The notes below the pieces were generated by a model that worked only from the letters and a program-made list of their open reading frames with translations, had not been told where the DNA came from and ran no database searches. From positions 1 through 59,295 of the forward strand of contig CAUGJE010000012.1 in NCBI GenBank assembly GCA_959599915.1: a stretch of DNA of 59,295 nucleotides, read 5' to 3'. Source of the stretch: an uncultured Collinsella sp. GTDB taxonomy: Bacteria > Actinomycetota > Coriobacteriia > Coriobacteriales > Coriobacteriaceae. Position 1 is the first letter of the stretch. The number at the start of each line of letters is the position of its first letter. Positions 14,484 through 23,112 of this stretch are shown piece by piece. Both the position numbers and the translations under genes were made by a program.

Positions 14484-14682
14484 GGAAAGTGCGTCCCACT
14501 ATCCAGGCAAATTCTGGGTCAGACTTTCCCCATGGAACCTCGCTGGGAAACTGTGTCCCAGAATTTCGGCTCGAAGCGGGACACGGTTTCCAAAACGACC
14601 CCGTTCCGGAAACTACATCCCGGAATCGGCGCTCGAACTGGAATGCACTTTCCCGATCGAGTCCCATGGGAAACTGTGCCCC
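14484..14682. repeat. Alternating 14-bp repeat array A (7 units)
   Basis: Seven units fit GGAAASYGYRWCCC, alternately plus and minus: 14484, 14516(-), 14546, 14578(-), 14608, 14640(-), 14669. Centre distances are 32, 30, 32, 30, 32 and 29. The DNA between units is not conserved. It fills the gap between the tRNA and the DUF956 gene, where no gene is supported. Related arrays lie at 41754-41861 and 59046-59215. Confidence 0.9.
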
Positions 14683-14705
14683 GCTTTGGGGGCGCTCTTT
14701 AATGG

Positions 14706-15104
14706 CTAGTTGCCTTTGTGGAAAAGGTTCTTGATGACGGAGGGGATGCTCTTGGCGCCCTTGGCCGTCACATCGATAAAGTCGGGCGAACGAACGAGCT
14801 TGTCCTCGTCAATGTACTTACGCACCGCGCGAAGCGTTTCCTTGTCATTGCGCGTCGAAAATGTAAAGTGGCCATTCTCTTTGGTAAAGATGGCAAAACG
14901 CGTAATCTTCTTGGTGCCGCGCAAAACCTCGGCGGCAATATAGTCGACCTCGTCCCACGGGATCTGAATATAGTCCTCGGGATTACGCTCGTTATAGTAC
15001 TCAAACGCCTTATTGCCCACCATGACGTTACCGTGACTGGTAAGCCCCATCAGGCAGGTTGCCGGCGTTGCCAGATCGACCGTGCTGTTCTGAGATTGCG
15101 CCAT
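14706..15104 (-). CDS. DUF956 protein of the mannose PTS operon
   Basis: A 132-residue cytoplasmic protein matching the DUF956 pattern: TPATCLMGLTSHGNVMVGNK at 13-32, FEYYNERNPEDYIQIPWDEV at 34-53, and ITRFAIFTKENGHFTF near 67-82. Members of this family are typically encoded at the end of mannose-family PTS operons and are thought to modulate the transporter or its expression. It follows the IID gene by 120 bases on the same strand. The ATG at 15104 has GGAGGGCGAGG upstream; a longer frame lacks a site. Confidence 0.85.
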   Translation of the reverse strand: MAQSQNSTVDLATPATCLMGLTSHGNVMVGNKAFEYYNERNPEDYIQIPWDEVDYIAAEVLRGTKKITRFAIFTKENGHFTFSTRNDKETLRAVRKYIDEDKLVRSPDFIDVTAKGAKSIPSVIKNLFHKGN

Positions 15105-15224
15105 ACGCGCCTCGCCCTCCAATAAAAACAATCGGACCGCATCCAGTGTACCCACCGGGTGCGGTCCGTTTCAATGGCTCAAAAGCCCTTGCCTAGCAAC
15201 TCTCGGTCTTAAGCCGAAGCGTGC

Positions 15225-16145
15225 TTACATGAAGCCGCAGACGCGACCGATGATGCCGACGGCGAAGAGAGCCAGGATGATGACGATCGGGCTGACCTTC
15301 TTCTTGAGGAGCTTGCAGACCAGAAGGGTCAGGCACACGGCGGCAAGGCCGGGGATGAGCTGATCGAGGTTGGCCTGAAGCGTGGTGACCTTCACCGGGT
15401 CGAGTGCGTTGGCACCGACAGAGCTGTACATCGACAGCGCCTGCTTGATGCCCTCAGAACCGGCGGGCAGGTTGGCCCAGTCGATATAGGCGCCAGCAGA
15501 CTGCGTGACCTTGGAGACGACCGGGGTGAAGGAGATGGACACCCAGCGCTCGACCAGGGCGCCGATGATGAACATACCCAGGATGGAAGCACCCTCGGTG
15601 ACCTTGCCCATCAGACCGCCGGAGAGGTCCTTGGCGATGGAGGAGCCGACCTTGTAGCCAAACTCCTGCGTGTACCACAGGAAGGCGTAACGGATGATGT
15701 TCCACGCGAAGAAGAACAGCAGCGGACCGGCAATGCTACCGGACAGGGCCAGGGAGGCACCCAAAGCGCCCAGGATCGGGCGAAGGGTGAACCAGAAGGC
15801 GGGGTCGCCGACGCCGGCGAGCGGGCCCATCATACCGACCTTAACGCCCTGAATGGCGACGTCGTCAATCGGAGCACCGTTGGCGCGCTCCTCCTCGAGG
15901 GCGAGGGTGACGCCAATGACGGGGGCGGAAACATAGGGGTGGGTGTTATAGAACTCCAGGTGGCGCTTAAGAGCGGCAATCTGGTCATCCTTGCTGGTGT
16001 AGAGCTTCTTGATCGCAGGGATCATTGCGAAGCACCAGCCGCCGTTCTGCATACGCTCGTAGTTCCACGAGCCCTGAAGGAACTGATGACGGAAGCAAAC
16101 CTTCTTACGGTCAGCCTTGGTGAGCTGAATCTTGTTCTCTGCCAT
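15225..16145 (-). CDS. manZ: PTS mannose-family component IID
   Basis: A 306-residue membrane component of a mannose/fructose/sorbose-type PTS. The N-terminal 100 residues are cytoplasmic (LTKADRKKVCFRHQFLQGSW, a hallmark of IID; then GGWCFAMIPAIKKLY). The family block GVKVGMMGPLAGVGDPAFW lies near 101-120, and membrane segments follow, including ALGASLALSGSIAGPLLFFF and a C-terminal IIVIILALFAVGIIG-like helix. With IIC it forms the sugar channel. The ATG at 16145 has GGAGGGGAG upstream. It lies 16 bases after IIC. Confidence 0.95.
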   Translation of the reverse strand: MAENKIQLTKADRKKVCFRHQFLQGSWNYERMQNGGWCFAMIPAIKKLYTSKDDQIAALKRHLEFYNTHPYVSAPVIGVTLALEEERANGAPIDDVAIQGVKVGMMGPLAGVGDPAFWFTLRPILGALGASLALSGSIAGPLLFFFAWNIIRYAFLWYTQEFGYKVGSSIAKDLSGGLMGKVTEGASILGMFIIGALVERWVSISFTPVVSKVTQSAGAYIDWANLPAGSEGIKQALSMYSSVGANALDPVKVTTLQANLDQLIPGLAAVCLTLLVCKLLKKKVSPIVIILALFAVGIIGRVCGFM

Positions 16146-16161
16146 ATGTATCACTCCCCTC

Positions 16162-16980
16162 CTACTCGTAATCGTTCAGAATGTCGCCGAGCGGGTCACC
16201 GGAGCCACCGCCCATGCCGCCACCCTGCTTGGCCAGATCCTTAAGGCCAAGGTAGATGAGGGCAAGGGAGATGCCGATGAGGCCAAGGGCGATCAGCGTG
16301 AGCTGAGGGATAGCAGCAAGGACAAAGCCGAGGATGAAGAACGGCCAGGTCTCCTTGGTGGCCATCATGTTGATGACCATGGCGTAACCGACGGAAGCGA
16401 CCATGCCGCCGCCGACAGCCATGCCGCCGGACAGCCAATCGGGCATAGCGTTAAGCGCGTTGGTAACAGCCTCGGCCGGGATGATGCACAGAAGTACTGC
16501 CGGGATGGCGATACGAACACCTTGCATGAGGATGCCGGCGTACTGCCAACGCTCGATGCCGGCGAAGTCGCCCTTCTCGGCGCAGGCGTCCATGCCGTGA
16601 ACCATAGCGGTAGCCAGGGTACGGCAGATCATGGTCAGGAACAAGCCAGCGACCGACAGCGGGACGGCAACGGCGATGGCGGCGGTAACGGCCTTGGCCG
16701 AATCGGTGGCGCCACCGTTAAGGGCGAGCACCATGATGATGGAAGATGCGACCGAGGCCAGAGCGGCGTCAGGCGCGACGGCGGCGCCGACGTTAGCCCA
16801 GCCAAGGGCCATCATCTGGAGCGAACCGCCCAGGAGGATGCCCTCCTGAAGGTGACCGGTTACGAGACCGATAAGCGTGCATGCCACGAGCGGCTGATGG
16901 AACTGGAACTCATCCAGAATGCCTTCCATACCGGCAAGCAACGCGACAATCGCAACAAGCAGAATAGTGATTGCAGACAT
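16162..16980 (-). CDS. manY: PTS mannose-family component IIC
   Basis: A 272-residue polytopic membrane protein of the IIC (mannose-sorbose) family. It starts MSAITILLVAIVALLAGMEG, then carries FHQPLVACTLIGLVTGHLQEGILLGGSLQMMALGW (around 27-61), the conserved sugar-recognition stretch of this family, and several Gly/Ala-rich helices. The C-terminus ends in a Gly-rich loop and LGDILNDYE. The ATG is preceded by GGAGGG. It sits between IIAB and IID with short gaps, in the usual operon order IIAB-IIC-IID-DUF956. Confidence 0.95.
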   Translation of the reverse strand: MSAITILLVAIVALLAGMEGILDEFQFHQPLVACTLIGLVTGHLQEGILLGGSLQMMALGWANVGAAVAPDAALASVASSIIMVLALNGGATDSAKAVTAAIAVAVPLSVAGLFLTMICRTLATAMVHGMDACAEKGDFAGIERWQYAGILMQGVRIAIPAVLLCIIPAEAVTNALNAMPDWLSGGMAVGGGMVASVGYAMVINMMATKETWPFFILGFVLAAIPQLTLIALGLIGISLALIYLGLKDLAKQGGGMGGGSGDPLGDILNDYE

Positions 16981-16998
16981 GTATCGGACCCTCCTTTA

Positions 16999-17988
16999 CT
17001 ATGCTTGAGCGGCCAGTTCGGCCTTAGCTTTCTTCAACATGGCGTCGAGATCCTCGGAGGCATCCGAAGGAACCTTGCGGACCTCGAACTTGACGCCCTT
17101 GGCCTTGAGAGCCTCGATGGTCTTGACATCGTCATCGCCCATAGCGACAGCGTTGGTGACGACGACCTTGCCCTTGGAGTGGGCCATGGAACCGATGTTG
17201 GCTTCCTTGATGTCGACGCCGGCCTCGATGGCCCTGAGCAGATCCTGCGGGTTCTCGAACAGCAGCATCGCCTTGGTGTCGCCAAAGCGCGTGTCCTTGA
17301 CGACCTCGGCCATCTTCTTGATAGGCACAACGTTGGCGTGGACTCCCGGAGGGGCAGCCTGCTCGATCATGGTCTTGCGGAGCTCGTCGTGAGCAACGCC
17401 GTCGGAGACCACGATGATGCGGTTGGGGTTGATCTGCTTGGTCCACGTGGTGGCCACCTGACCATGCAGCAGACGCGTGTCGATACGGACGTGGGCGATC
17501 TTGATGTGCCCGTCGCCGATCACCGTTCCCGGAGGAATGGCACCCGCAGGAGCAGCGGCGGCCGCAGCCGGCTTCTTCTCCTCGGGCTCCAGAGACTCGG
17601 GCTTGACGCGCACGCCGGCCTTAGCCTCAGTCACGAGATGTTTTGCGATCGCATGTGCAGTGTTCTTTGCGTCAAAGCGCTGCGAATATGCCTCGATGAG
17701 CATAGGCAGGTTGACACCGGTGACGATAGCCCAGGAATCGTGGCCCTCGATGAGACCGCTGATCTGGTTGAAGGGCGTGCCGCCCCACAGATCAACGAGG
17801 AAGAGCACCTGCTCCTGGTCCTCGAAGGAAGCAACTGCCTCCTCGACCTTGGCTCGGAAGTCGTCGGGGCCCATGCTCGGCTCGAGCGAGACCACGGCTA
17901 CAGACGGCTGATCGCCAAAGACCATCGAGCCCGTCTGCTTGATTCCAGCCGCCAAGTCACCATGGCTAGCAAGAACAATACTTACCAT
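16999..17988 (-). CDS. manX: PTS mannose-family component IIAB
   Basis: A 329-residue soluble phosphotransfer protein. The IIA domain (1-130) has its phospho-His in VLASHGDLA (His 9 or so) and DLWGGTPFNQ. An Ala/Pro linker (about 138-158) follows. The IIB domain (about 165-329) has the phospho-His in RIDTRLLHGQVATTW. It receives phosphate from HPr and passes it to the sugar at IIC/IID. The ATG at 17988 lies seven bases after GGAGG; a GTG three bases upstream is less well spaced. It is the first gene of the operon. The hexose specificity (mannose, glucose or other) cannot be fixed from sequence. Confidence 0.95.
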   Translation of the reverse strand: MVSIVLASHGDLAAGIKQTGSMVFGDQPSVAVVSLEPSMGPDDFRAKVEEAVASFEDQEQVLFLVDLWGGTPFNQISGLIEGHDSWAIVTGVNLPMLIEAYSQRFDAKNTAHAIAKHLVTEAKAGVRVKPESLEPEEKKPAAAAAAPAGAIPPGTVIGDGHIKIAHVRIDTRLLHGQVATTWTKQINPNRIIVVSDGVAHDELRKTMIEQAAPPGVHANVVPIKKMAEVVKDTRFGDTKAMLLFENPQDLLRAIEAGVDIKEANIGSMAHSKGKVVVTNAVAMGDDDVKTIEALKAKGVKFEVRKVPSDASEDLDAMLKKAKAELAAQA

Positions 17989-18317
17989 CACATAACCTCC
18001 TTTTTGTCTACGTATTTCCTACACGACAAAAAAGAGTATAGCCGCAAGCGTGGCAAAATTATAGGAAAAAATGTGAACGGTTGGATTATTTGTTTAAACG
18101 TCCTGCTTTGTTACAAATTGGTTACATCGCTGGTTTTCAGCTATTCCTCGCTAAACATAATTAGTTTGACCATCTTAGAAAACAGATACAAGCACAGCAT
18201 TCATTAATACCGATTTAAATCGGATAAGAACCTGCTTTACTCTTCGATATTTTGTTTAAACAGACGTGACTTGACTAATTTCGTTAGTTATGCTATAGCA
18301 AACCGTCAAAAAAGAAT
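17989..18317. promoter_or_regulatory. AT-rich upstream region of the PTS operon
   Basis: No gene is seen in this 329-base AT-rich gap. On the minus strand TATACT and TATAAT elements occur about 45 and 65 bases upstream of the IIAB start and could be -10 boxes. A 14-bp palindrome CCGATTTAAATCGG lies near 18208, and TTTGTTTAAAC occurs twice. A regulator site is plausible, but none matches a motif I can name. Confidence 0.35.
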
Positions 18318-18362
18318 AGTCATTGGGGACGTTCTTTAATGACTAGTCGTTTAAGAACGTCC
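18318..18362. repeat. Left part of a palindromic intergenic repeat split by IS110
   Basis: TAGTCATTGGGGACGTTCTT is followed by TAATGACTAGTCGTTT and then AAGAACGTCC, where the palindrome is interrupted. The missing end CCCAATGACTA appears at 19775-19785, right after the IS. The same unit is intact at 37076-37104. Confidence 0.8.
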
Positions 18363-18611
18363 ATTACAGTCGAAATTGTCAGCCCGGGCCCGTCTCGGGC
18401 TACGATTGAGGCGCGCCCAGAACGGGCCGCCGACCGGGCGCCCGCGCACGGCCGAACGTCCCTGCCCCCGAGAGGGCCCGTTGGGTGCTGCCGGCGCGGG
18501 ACGCGCCGCCCCCGACGGCTGATAGGAAAGTGCCGGGCAGAGGCCGCGGCTGGTAATGTGAGTGCCGAGGGGGAGGCCATCCGGTCGAACGACTACCGGA
18601 AGGATACCACC
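18363..18611 (+). ncRNA. Candidate bridge-RNA region of the IS110 element
   Basis: IS110 elements of this layout encode a structured guide (bridge) RNA in the long end ahead of the transposase. The 249 bases here are GC-rich, carry many short complementary runs (CGGGCCCGTC/GGGCCCG; GGGCGCCCGC/GCGGGACGCGCC) and no gene with a ribosome site. The assignment rests on position and family knowledge; I have not folded it. Confidence 0.4.
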
Positions 18612-19745
18612 GTGAAAGCGCCATCCACCAGGCCCGCGGCCGTGCTCGGCCTGGACGTCGGCAAGTCCTCCCACTGGGCCTGCCTTATCGACCGCGGCGG
18701 GGAGGTGCTGGCCAGCGCCCCCGTCCGCAACCGGGAGGGCGCTCTAGACGCGCTGTTCTCCTCCGCGCCCGCCGGCACGCTCGTCGTGGTCGACCAGTTC
18801 CGCAACATAGGGTCCCTCGCCGTGCGGCGCGCCCGCGCCGCGGGGCTGGCGGTCGCCCACCTGCCCGGGCTCGCCGCCAGCCGCGCCGCCGGCCTGTTCG
18901 CCGGCGAGGCCAAGACCGACGAGCGCGACGCCGAGGTGATCGCGCGGACCGCCCTGGGCGTGCCGGACTCCCTGTCGGGGGTCCCGGGCCGCGGCGAGGC
19001 CCTCGAGGCCGCCCGCGCCCTCTCCTCCCAGCGCGACCACGTCGTGGCCTGCGCGACCAGGGACAAGAACCGCCTGCGCGCGGTTCTGCTCGAGTCCTGC
19101 CCGACCCTCGAGGCCGCGGTCGACCTGTCGGACCGCCGGTGGCTGGAGCTGCTCGCCGGGTTCGGCGGGGCGTGGGGGATCGCCCGCTCCGGGGCCGGGG
19201 CCCCGCGGGCCGAGGCCGCCGGGGAGGCCGCGGCCGCCTCCACCGCGCCGCCGCCGGCGCTCGTCGAGGCCGAGAACAGGCAGGTCAGGTTCCTTGCCGC
19301 CCGGATATCGGAGGCCCTCGACGAGGCCGGGGCCCTCGAGGCCGAGACGGCGGGGCTGCTCGAGGGCGACGAGACCTACGCGTGCCTGCTCACCGTGCCC
19401 GGCATCGGCCCGAGGACCGCGGCGCAGCTCGCGGTGTCGGTCGACATCGCGAGGTTCCCGGACCACGACCACCTGGCCTCGTACCGCGGCATAGCCCCGA
19501 GGGTGAGGAGCTCCGGCACGTCGGTGAGGTCGGTCAGGGCGTCCAGGCGGGGCGACGCGAGGCTCAAGTCCCTGCTGATCTTCTCGTGCAACAGCCTGGT
19601 GAGGTCGTCGGGGCGCTACGGCGAGTACTGCCGGGCCTGCAGGGCGCGGGGCATGGGGCACGGGCGGGCGCTCAAGGCCGTCGCGAGGAAGCGGCTCAGG
19701 GCGATATACGCCGTGATGCGCGACCGGGTGCCCTACCGGGAGTAG
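18612..19745 (+). CDS. IS110-family transposase
   Basis: A 377-residue DEDD transposase. The N-terminal RuvC-like domain has VLGLDVGKSSHWACL near residue 12, LVVVDQFRNIG near 58 and KTDERDAEVIARTALG near 100. The C-terminal domain (about 255-345) has LLTVPGIGPRTAAQLAVSVD, then YRGIAPRVRSSGTS, whose serine is the candidate recombination nucleophile. A GTG start at 18612 with GGAAGGAT upstream is preferred, since it gives the standard family length; the frame is open further upstream, but that is the guide-RNA region. Intact and probably active. Confidence 0.88.
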   Translation: MKAPSTRPAAVLGLDVGKSSHWACLIDRGGEVLASAPVRNREGALDALFSSAPAGTLVVVDQFRNIGSLAVRRARAAGLAVAHLPGLAASRAAGLFAGEAKTDERDAEVIARTALGVPDSLSGVPGRGEALEAARALSSQRDHVVACATRDKNRLRAVLLESCPTLEAAVDLSDRRWLELLAGFGGAWGIARSGAGAPRAEAAGEAAAASTAPPPALVEAENRQVRFLAARISEALDEAGALEAETAGLLEGDETYACLLTVPGIGPRTAAQLAVSVDIARFPDHDHLASYRGIAPRVRSSGTSVRSVRASRRGDARLKSLLIFSCNSLVRSSGRYGEYCRACRARGMGHGRALKAVARKRLRAIYAVMRDRVPYRE

Positions 19746-19787
19746 CGTCGAAGGTTGACAAAACTATAGGAACACCCAATGACTAAG

Positions 19788-20213
19788 TTAGGCGATGTGG
19801 AGGGGGTTGGCGGCGTCGACAGCGTCAGGAGCAGCGGGACCATCAGGGGCAGCGTCTGCCGGGTCCTCGTCGGGGGTCTCGATCTGCTTGATCATGACCT
19901 CCTGGCCCTGCAGCAGGTATGTCTCGCCGCTGCCGCAATAAGGGCAGGTCTTGCCGTGCTCGACCGTCGCGTAGTCGCGGCCGCACGCACCGCAATGTGT
20001 CACGGCTTCAACGGGCTCCACGATAAGCTCCGAGCCCTCGGTGATAGGCTTTTTATCTGCTGCCCAGCGCCAAGCGTCGAGCAGCAAGTCGGGAACGACG
20101 CCCGAGACCTCGCCCAACAGCAACGTCACGCTCGAAACGCGACGCACGCCATGAGCGCGCGCCACGTTCTCGACATCGCGAATAATGTGATAGACGATTC
20201 CGAGCTCGTGCAC
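19788..20213 (-). CDS. hypA: Hydrogenase maturation nickel chaperone HypA
   Basis: A 141-residue nickel-binding chaperone that, with HypB, delivers Ni to [NiFe] hydrogenase. The start MHELGI provides the His2 nickel ligand. The zinc site has CGACG near 74 and CPYCGS near 92. The last 30 residues are a Pro/Ala/Asp-rich tail not usual in HypA. It lies 30 bases after the large oxidoreductase gene on the same strand. The remaining hyp genes are 32 kb away, and hypB is not in the window. The stop codon lies three bases inside the unbroken flank of the IS110 element. Confidence 0.93.
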   Translation of the reverse strand: MHELGIVYHIIRDVENVARAHGVRRVSSVTLLLGEVSGVVPDLLLDAWRWAADKKPITEGSELIVEPVEAVTHCGACGRDYATVEHGKTCPYCGSGETYLLQGQEVMIKQIETPDEDPADAAPDGPAAPDAVDAANPLHIA

Positions 20214-20243
20214 TTTTTCCTCCGCCGTTCCCGTTATGACTAC

Positions 20244-23021
20244 TTACTTGCGACCGAATTTAATCTTGATGGCACGCTTGAGTGCGTACTTGCCCAAGCT
20301 GGGGAGCTTTTGCTCGTATTTGACCATCGTGGAGCACTCGGGGCGGTCGCGATCAAGATGGATGGCGTCGAATGCGCACTTGGTGGTGCACAGGCCGCAG
20401 CCAATGCACTTGTTGGGGTCGACGATCGAGGCGCCGCAGCCCAGGCAGCGGGCGGTCTCTGCGCGCACCTGCTCCTCGGTAAAGGTCTCGACGTACTCGC
20501 TAAACGGCGCAGCCTTCTCGCGTTCGCGGTCCACATGCGCAACCTCGCGGCTCGCGTTGTCGTAGCTCTCGAGCACAACGTCGTTGCGGTCGAGCGCGGT
20601 GTAGCGGCGCTGGTTGCGGCCGATGGTGAGCGTGGAGCCCGGCTGCACAAAGCGATGGATGGACACGGCGGCCTCGTGACCGGCGGCGATGGCATCGATG
20701 GCAAAGCTCGGACCGGTATAGACGTCGCCGCCCACAAAGATGTCGGGTTCGGCGGTCTGGTAGGTCTGGGGATCGGCAAGGGCGCCCTGACCACGGCCAA
20801 GCTCCACCTTGGAGCCAGCCAGCAGGTCGCCCCACACGATGGACTGGCCGATGGACATGACCACGCGGTCGGCATCGACGCGGCGCAGGTCGTTCTCGTC
20901 GTACTCGGGCGCAAAACGGCCCTCGTCATCGTAGACGCGCGTGCAGCGCTTAAAGGTGATGCCGCACACACGGCCGGCCTCGTCCAGATGGACCTCCTTG
21001 GGGCCCCAACCGCAACTGATGTGCGCGCCGTCCTCGATGGCCTCGCGACGCTCTTCCTCGCTGGCGGGCATCTGCGCCTCGCTCTCCAGGCAGAACATCT
21101 CAACGTGCTCGGAACCCAGACGGCAGGCGTTGCGGGCAACGTCGATGGCCACGTTGCCGCCGCCCACCACGATGGTGCGGCCGGGCAGCGCATCGATCTT
21201 GCCACTGTTGACCTCGCGCAAAAAGTCGACGGCCACGGTCACGTCCTCGGCGTCCTCGCCCGGAATGCCGGCAAGGCGGCCGCCCTGGCAGCCAATGGCA
21301 ACGTAGAAGGCCTTAAAGCCCTGCGCGCGCAGCTCGTCGAGCGTCACGTCGCGGCCGACTTCCACGCCATAGCGAAACTCGGCACCCATCAGGCGAATGA
21401 CCTCGACCTCCGCCTCGATAACATCCTTCTGCAGCTTAAAGCTGGGAATGCCATAGGTGAGCATGCCACCCGGGCGCTCGTTTTTCTCGAACACGACGGG
21501 CTTATAGCCCTTCTCGGCCAGATAAAAAGCGCAGGACAGACCAGCCGGACCGGCACCGATGATGGCAATCTTCTGGTCGAAGCCGCCAGCACGCGTCGGG
21601 GTCACCACGGGCGGGACATAGCGGGTCGCTGCGTCCAGATCGCGCTGGGCGATAAACTTCTTGACTTCGTCGATAGCCACGGCGGCGTCCACACGACCGC
21701 GGGTGCAGGCATCCTCACAGCGGCGATTGCACACACGGCCGCAGATAGCGGGCAGCGGGTTCTCGCGCTTAATGAGTGCTAGGGCCTCGTCATAGCGACC
21801 CTGCGCCGCGAGCTTCAAATAGCCCTGAACGGCAACGTGCGCGGGGCAGGCCGTCTTGCAGGGAGCGGTGCCGGACTCATGCGTCTCGATACGGTTGTCG
21901 TTGCGGTAGTTGGGCGACCACTTGGTGTGGTCCCACTTGGTGGCATCGGGCAGCTCCTGGCGCGGATACTCGGGCACCTGTCCGCCAGCCTTTTTGCTAC
22001 AGAGCTTCTGGCCCAGTTTGGCGGCGCCGGCCGGACACACCTCAACGCAGCGACCGCAGGCCACGCACTTGTCCTTCTCGACCTTGGCGACGTAGGCCGA
22101 GCGCGACAGGTTGGGCGTGTTGAACAGCTGCGAAGTGCGCAGGGCGTAGCACACGTTGACGTTGCAGTTGCAGATGGCGAAGATTTTGTTCTCACCGTCG
22201 ATGTTGGTGATCTGGTGCACAAAGCCGTTGTCCTCGGCCTGGCGCAGGATGTCGTAGACCTCCTCGCGCGTCACATAATGGCCGCGGTCGGTCTCGACCA
22301 CGTAGTCGGCCATATCGCCCACGGCGATGCACCAATCGGCCGGGTCGTCGGCGCAGCCCTCTCCCATCACGCGACGGCTCGCGCGGCAGCTGCAGGTGCT
22401 AGCGGCATACTTACCTTCGTATTTGTCGAGCCAATGCTCGATATGCTCGATCGGCACCGAGGTGCTCGCGGCATCGATGGCCTTCTCGACCGGAATGACA
22501 TGCATGCCGATGCCGGCACCGCCGGGCGGCACCATCGGCGTGGCGCGGGACAGCGGTCCCTTGGACGCCTGCTCAAAGAACTTGGCATAGACCGGATGCT
22601 CCTCGAGCTGGCTCACGCGCATGTTGAGGAACTCGGCGGAACCCGGCACCAGCATGGGCAGCACCCACTGCTTGGCGCGCTCGGGGTTTTCCCAGTTGTA
22701 CTCGAGCAGACCCGTGTAGCTCATGTCGTCGAGCATTTTTTCGATATCGGCCTCGGGCATGCCGGTGAGCTTGACCATCTCGGGCAGCGTATAGGGACGG
22801 CGCATCTTCATCTTGCAGAGCACTTCGGCCTGCTCGTCGGTTGCGGCCTCGGCAAACGACCAGTACTCGTAGCCCAGCAGCTCGTCGCGGTGCAGCAGGC
22901 GGTTGGTGCAGTGCTCACACAGTTTGACGATGGCCTCGCGCGGATGCTCCGGTATCGGCGGCACGAACTCCGCGCCGATATCGGGCTCGGTATAGCTAAT
23001 CCCCGGTCCGTTGAGAATCAT
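20244..23021 (-). CDS. GltD-like FAD/NAD(P) oxidoreductase fused to 4Fe-4S ferredoxin domains
   Basis: A 925-residue redox protein. The N-terminal 300 residues carry a winged-helix-like segment (LPEMVKLTGMPEADIEKMLD near 86) and several Cys pairs (CEHCTN near 36; CSCRAS near 210). A ferredoxin CVACGRCVEVCP lies near 317. A GltD/glutamate-synthase-small-subunit module spans about 380-800, with a Cys-rich entry (CKTACP, CGRVCNRRCEDAC), FAD motif IIGAGPAGLSCAFYLAEKGY and NAD(P) motif VVGGGNVAIDVARNA. The C-terminus adds CLGCGA and CIGCGLCTTKCAFDAI. It probably moves electrons between NAD(P)H and ferredoxin-type carriers, perhaps with hydrogenase given hypA next door (inference). AGAAGGGA precedes the ATG at 23021. 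Confidence 0.88.
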   Translation of the reverse strand: MILNGPGISYTEPDIGAEFVPPIPEHPREAIVKLCEHCTNRLLHRDELLGYEYWSFAEAATDEQAEVLCKMKMRRPYTLPEMVKLTGMPEADIEKMLDDMSYTGLLEYNWENPERAKQWVLPMLVPGSAEFLNMRVSQLEEHPVYAKFFEQASKGPLSRATPMVPPGGAGIGMHVIPVEKAIDAASTSVPIEHIEHWLDKYEGKYAASTCSCRASRRVMGEGCADDPADWCIAVGDMADYVVETDRGHYVTREEVYDILRQAEDNGFVHQITNIDGENKIFAICNCNVNVCYALRTSQLFNTPNLSRSAYVAKVEKDKCVACGRCVEVCPAGAAKLGQKLCSKKAGGQVPEYPRQELPDATKWDHTKWSPNYRNDNRIETHESGTAPCKTACPAHVAVQGYLKLAAQGRYDEALALIKRENPLPAICGRVCNRRCEDACTRGRVDAAVAIDEVKKFIAQRDLDAATRYVPPVVTPTRAGGFDQKIAIIGAGPAGLSCAFYLAEKGYKPVVFEKNERPGGMLTYGIPSFKLQKDVIEAEVEVIRLMGAEFRYGVEVGRDVTLDELRAQGFKAFYVAIGCQGGRLAGIPGEDAEDVTVAVDFLREVNSGKIDALPGRTIVVGGGNVAIDVARNACRLGSEHVEMFCLESEAQMPASEEERREAIEDGAHISCGWGPKEVHLDEAGRVCGITFKRCTRVYDDEGRFAPEYDENDLRRVDADRVVMSIGQSIVWGDLLAGSKVELGRGQGALADPQTYQTAEPDIFVGGDVYTGPSFAIDAIAAGHEAAVSIHRFVQPGSTLTIGRNQRRYTALDRNDVVLESYDNASREVAHVDREREKAAPFSEYVETFTEEQVRAETARCLGCGASIVDPNKCIGCGLCTTKCAFDAIHLDRDRPECSTMVKYEQKLPSLGKYALKRAIKIKFGRK

Positions 23022-23112
23022 AGTCGTCCCTTCTCTTGCCACAGCCCGGCGAGACCGCGGCGCCCCTCTTTGTACGGGTTCGACATGCCCCCATGCCGTT
23101 CACCCGCTATTG

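Larger units (their letters stand above)
18363..19774 (+). mobile_element. IS110-family insertion sequence
   Basis: An element of about 1412 bp, delimited by where the host palindrome breaks off (GAACGTCC at 18362) and resumes (CCCAATGACTA at 19775). It has no terminal inverted repeats, a long left non-coding end (249 bp) and a very short right end (29 bp), as expected for the IS110 group. It lies between the PTS operon and hypA and ends three bases before the codons of the hypA stop region, so it does not break a gene. GC content is visibly higher than its surroundings. Confidence 0.85.

Noticed and set aside
14484..14682. CRISPR array
   Set aside because: Units are 14 bp, alternate in strand and have 15-18 bp gaps; there are no cas genes. 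This is not CRISPR architecture.
14251..14734. Short coding frames across array A and the tRNA
   Set aside because: Frames run through the tRNA and the repeat array with no ribosome sites; the array period of 62 bp is not a multiple of three.
16132..18207. A 691-codon plus-strand frame opposite the PTS genes
   Set aside because: It is an antisense shadow of three well-defined PTS genes, with His/Gly-rich composition typical of such shadows.
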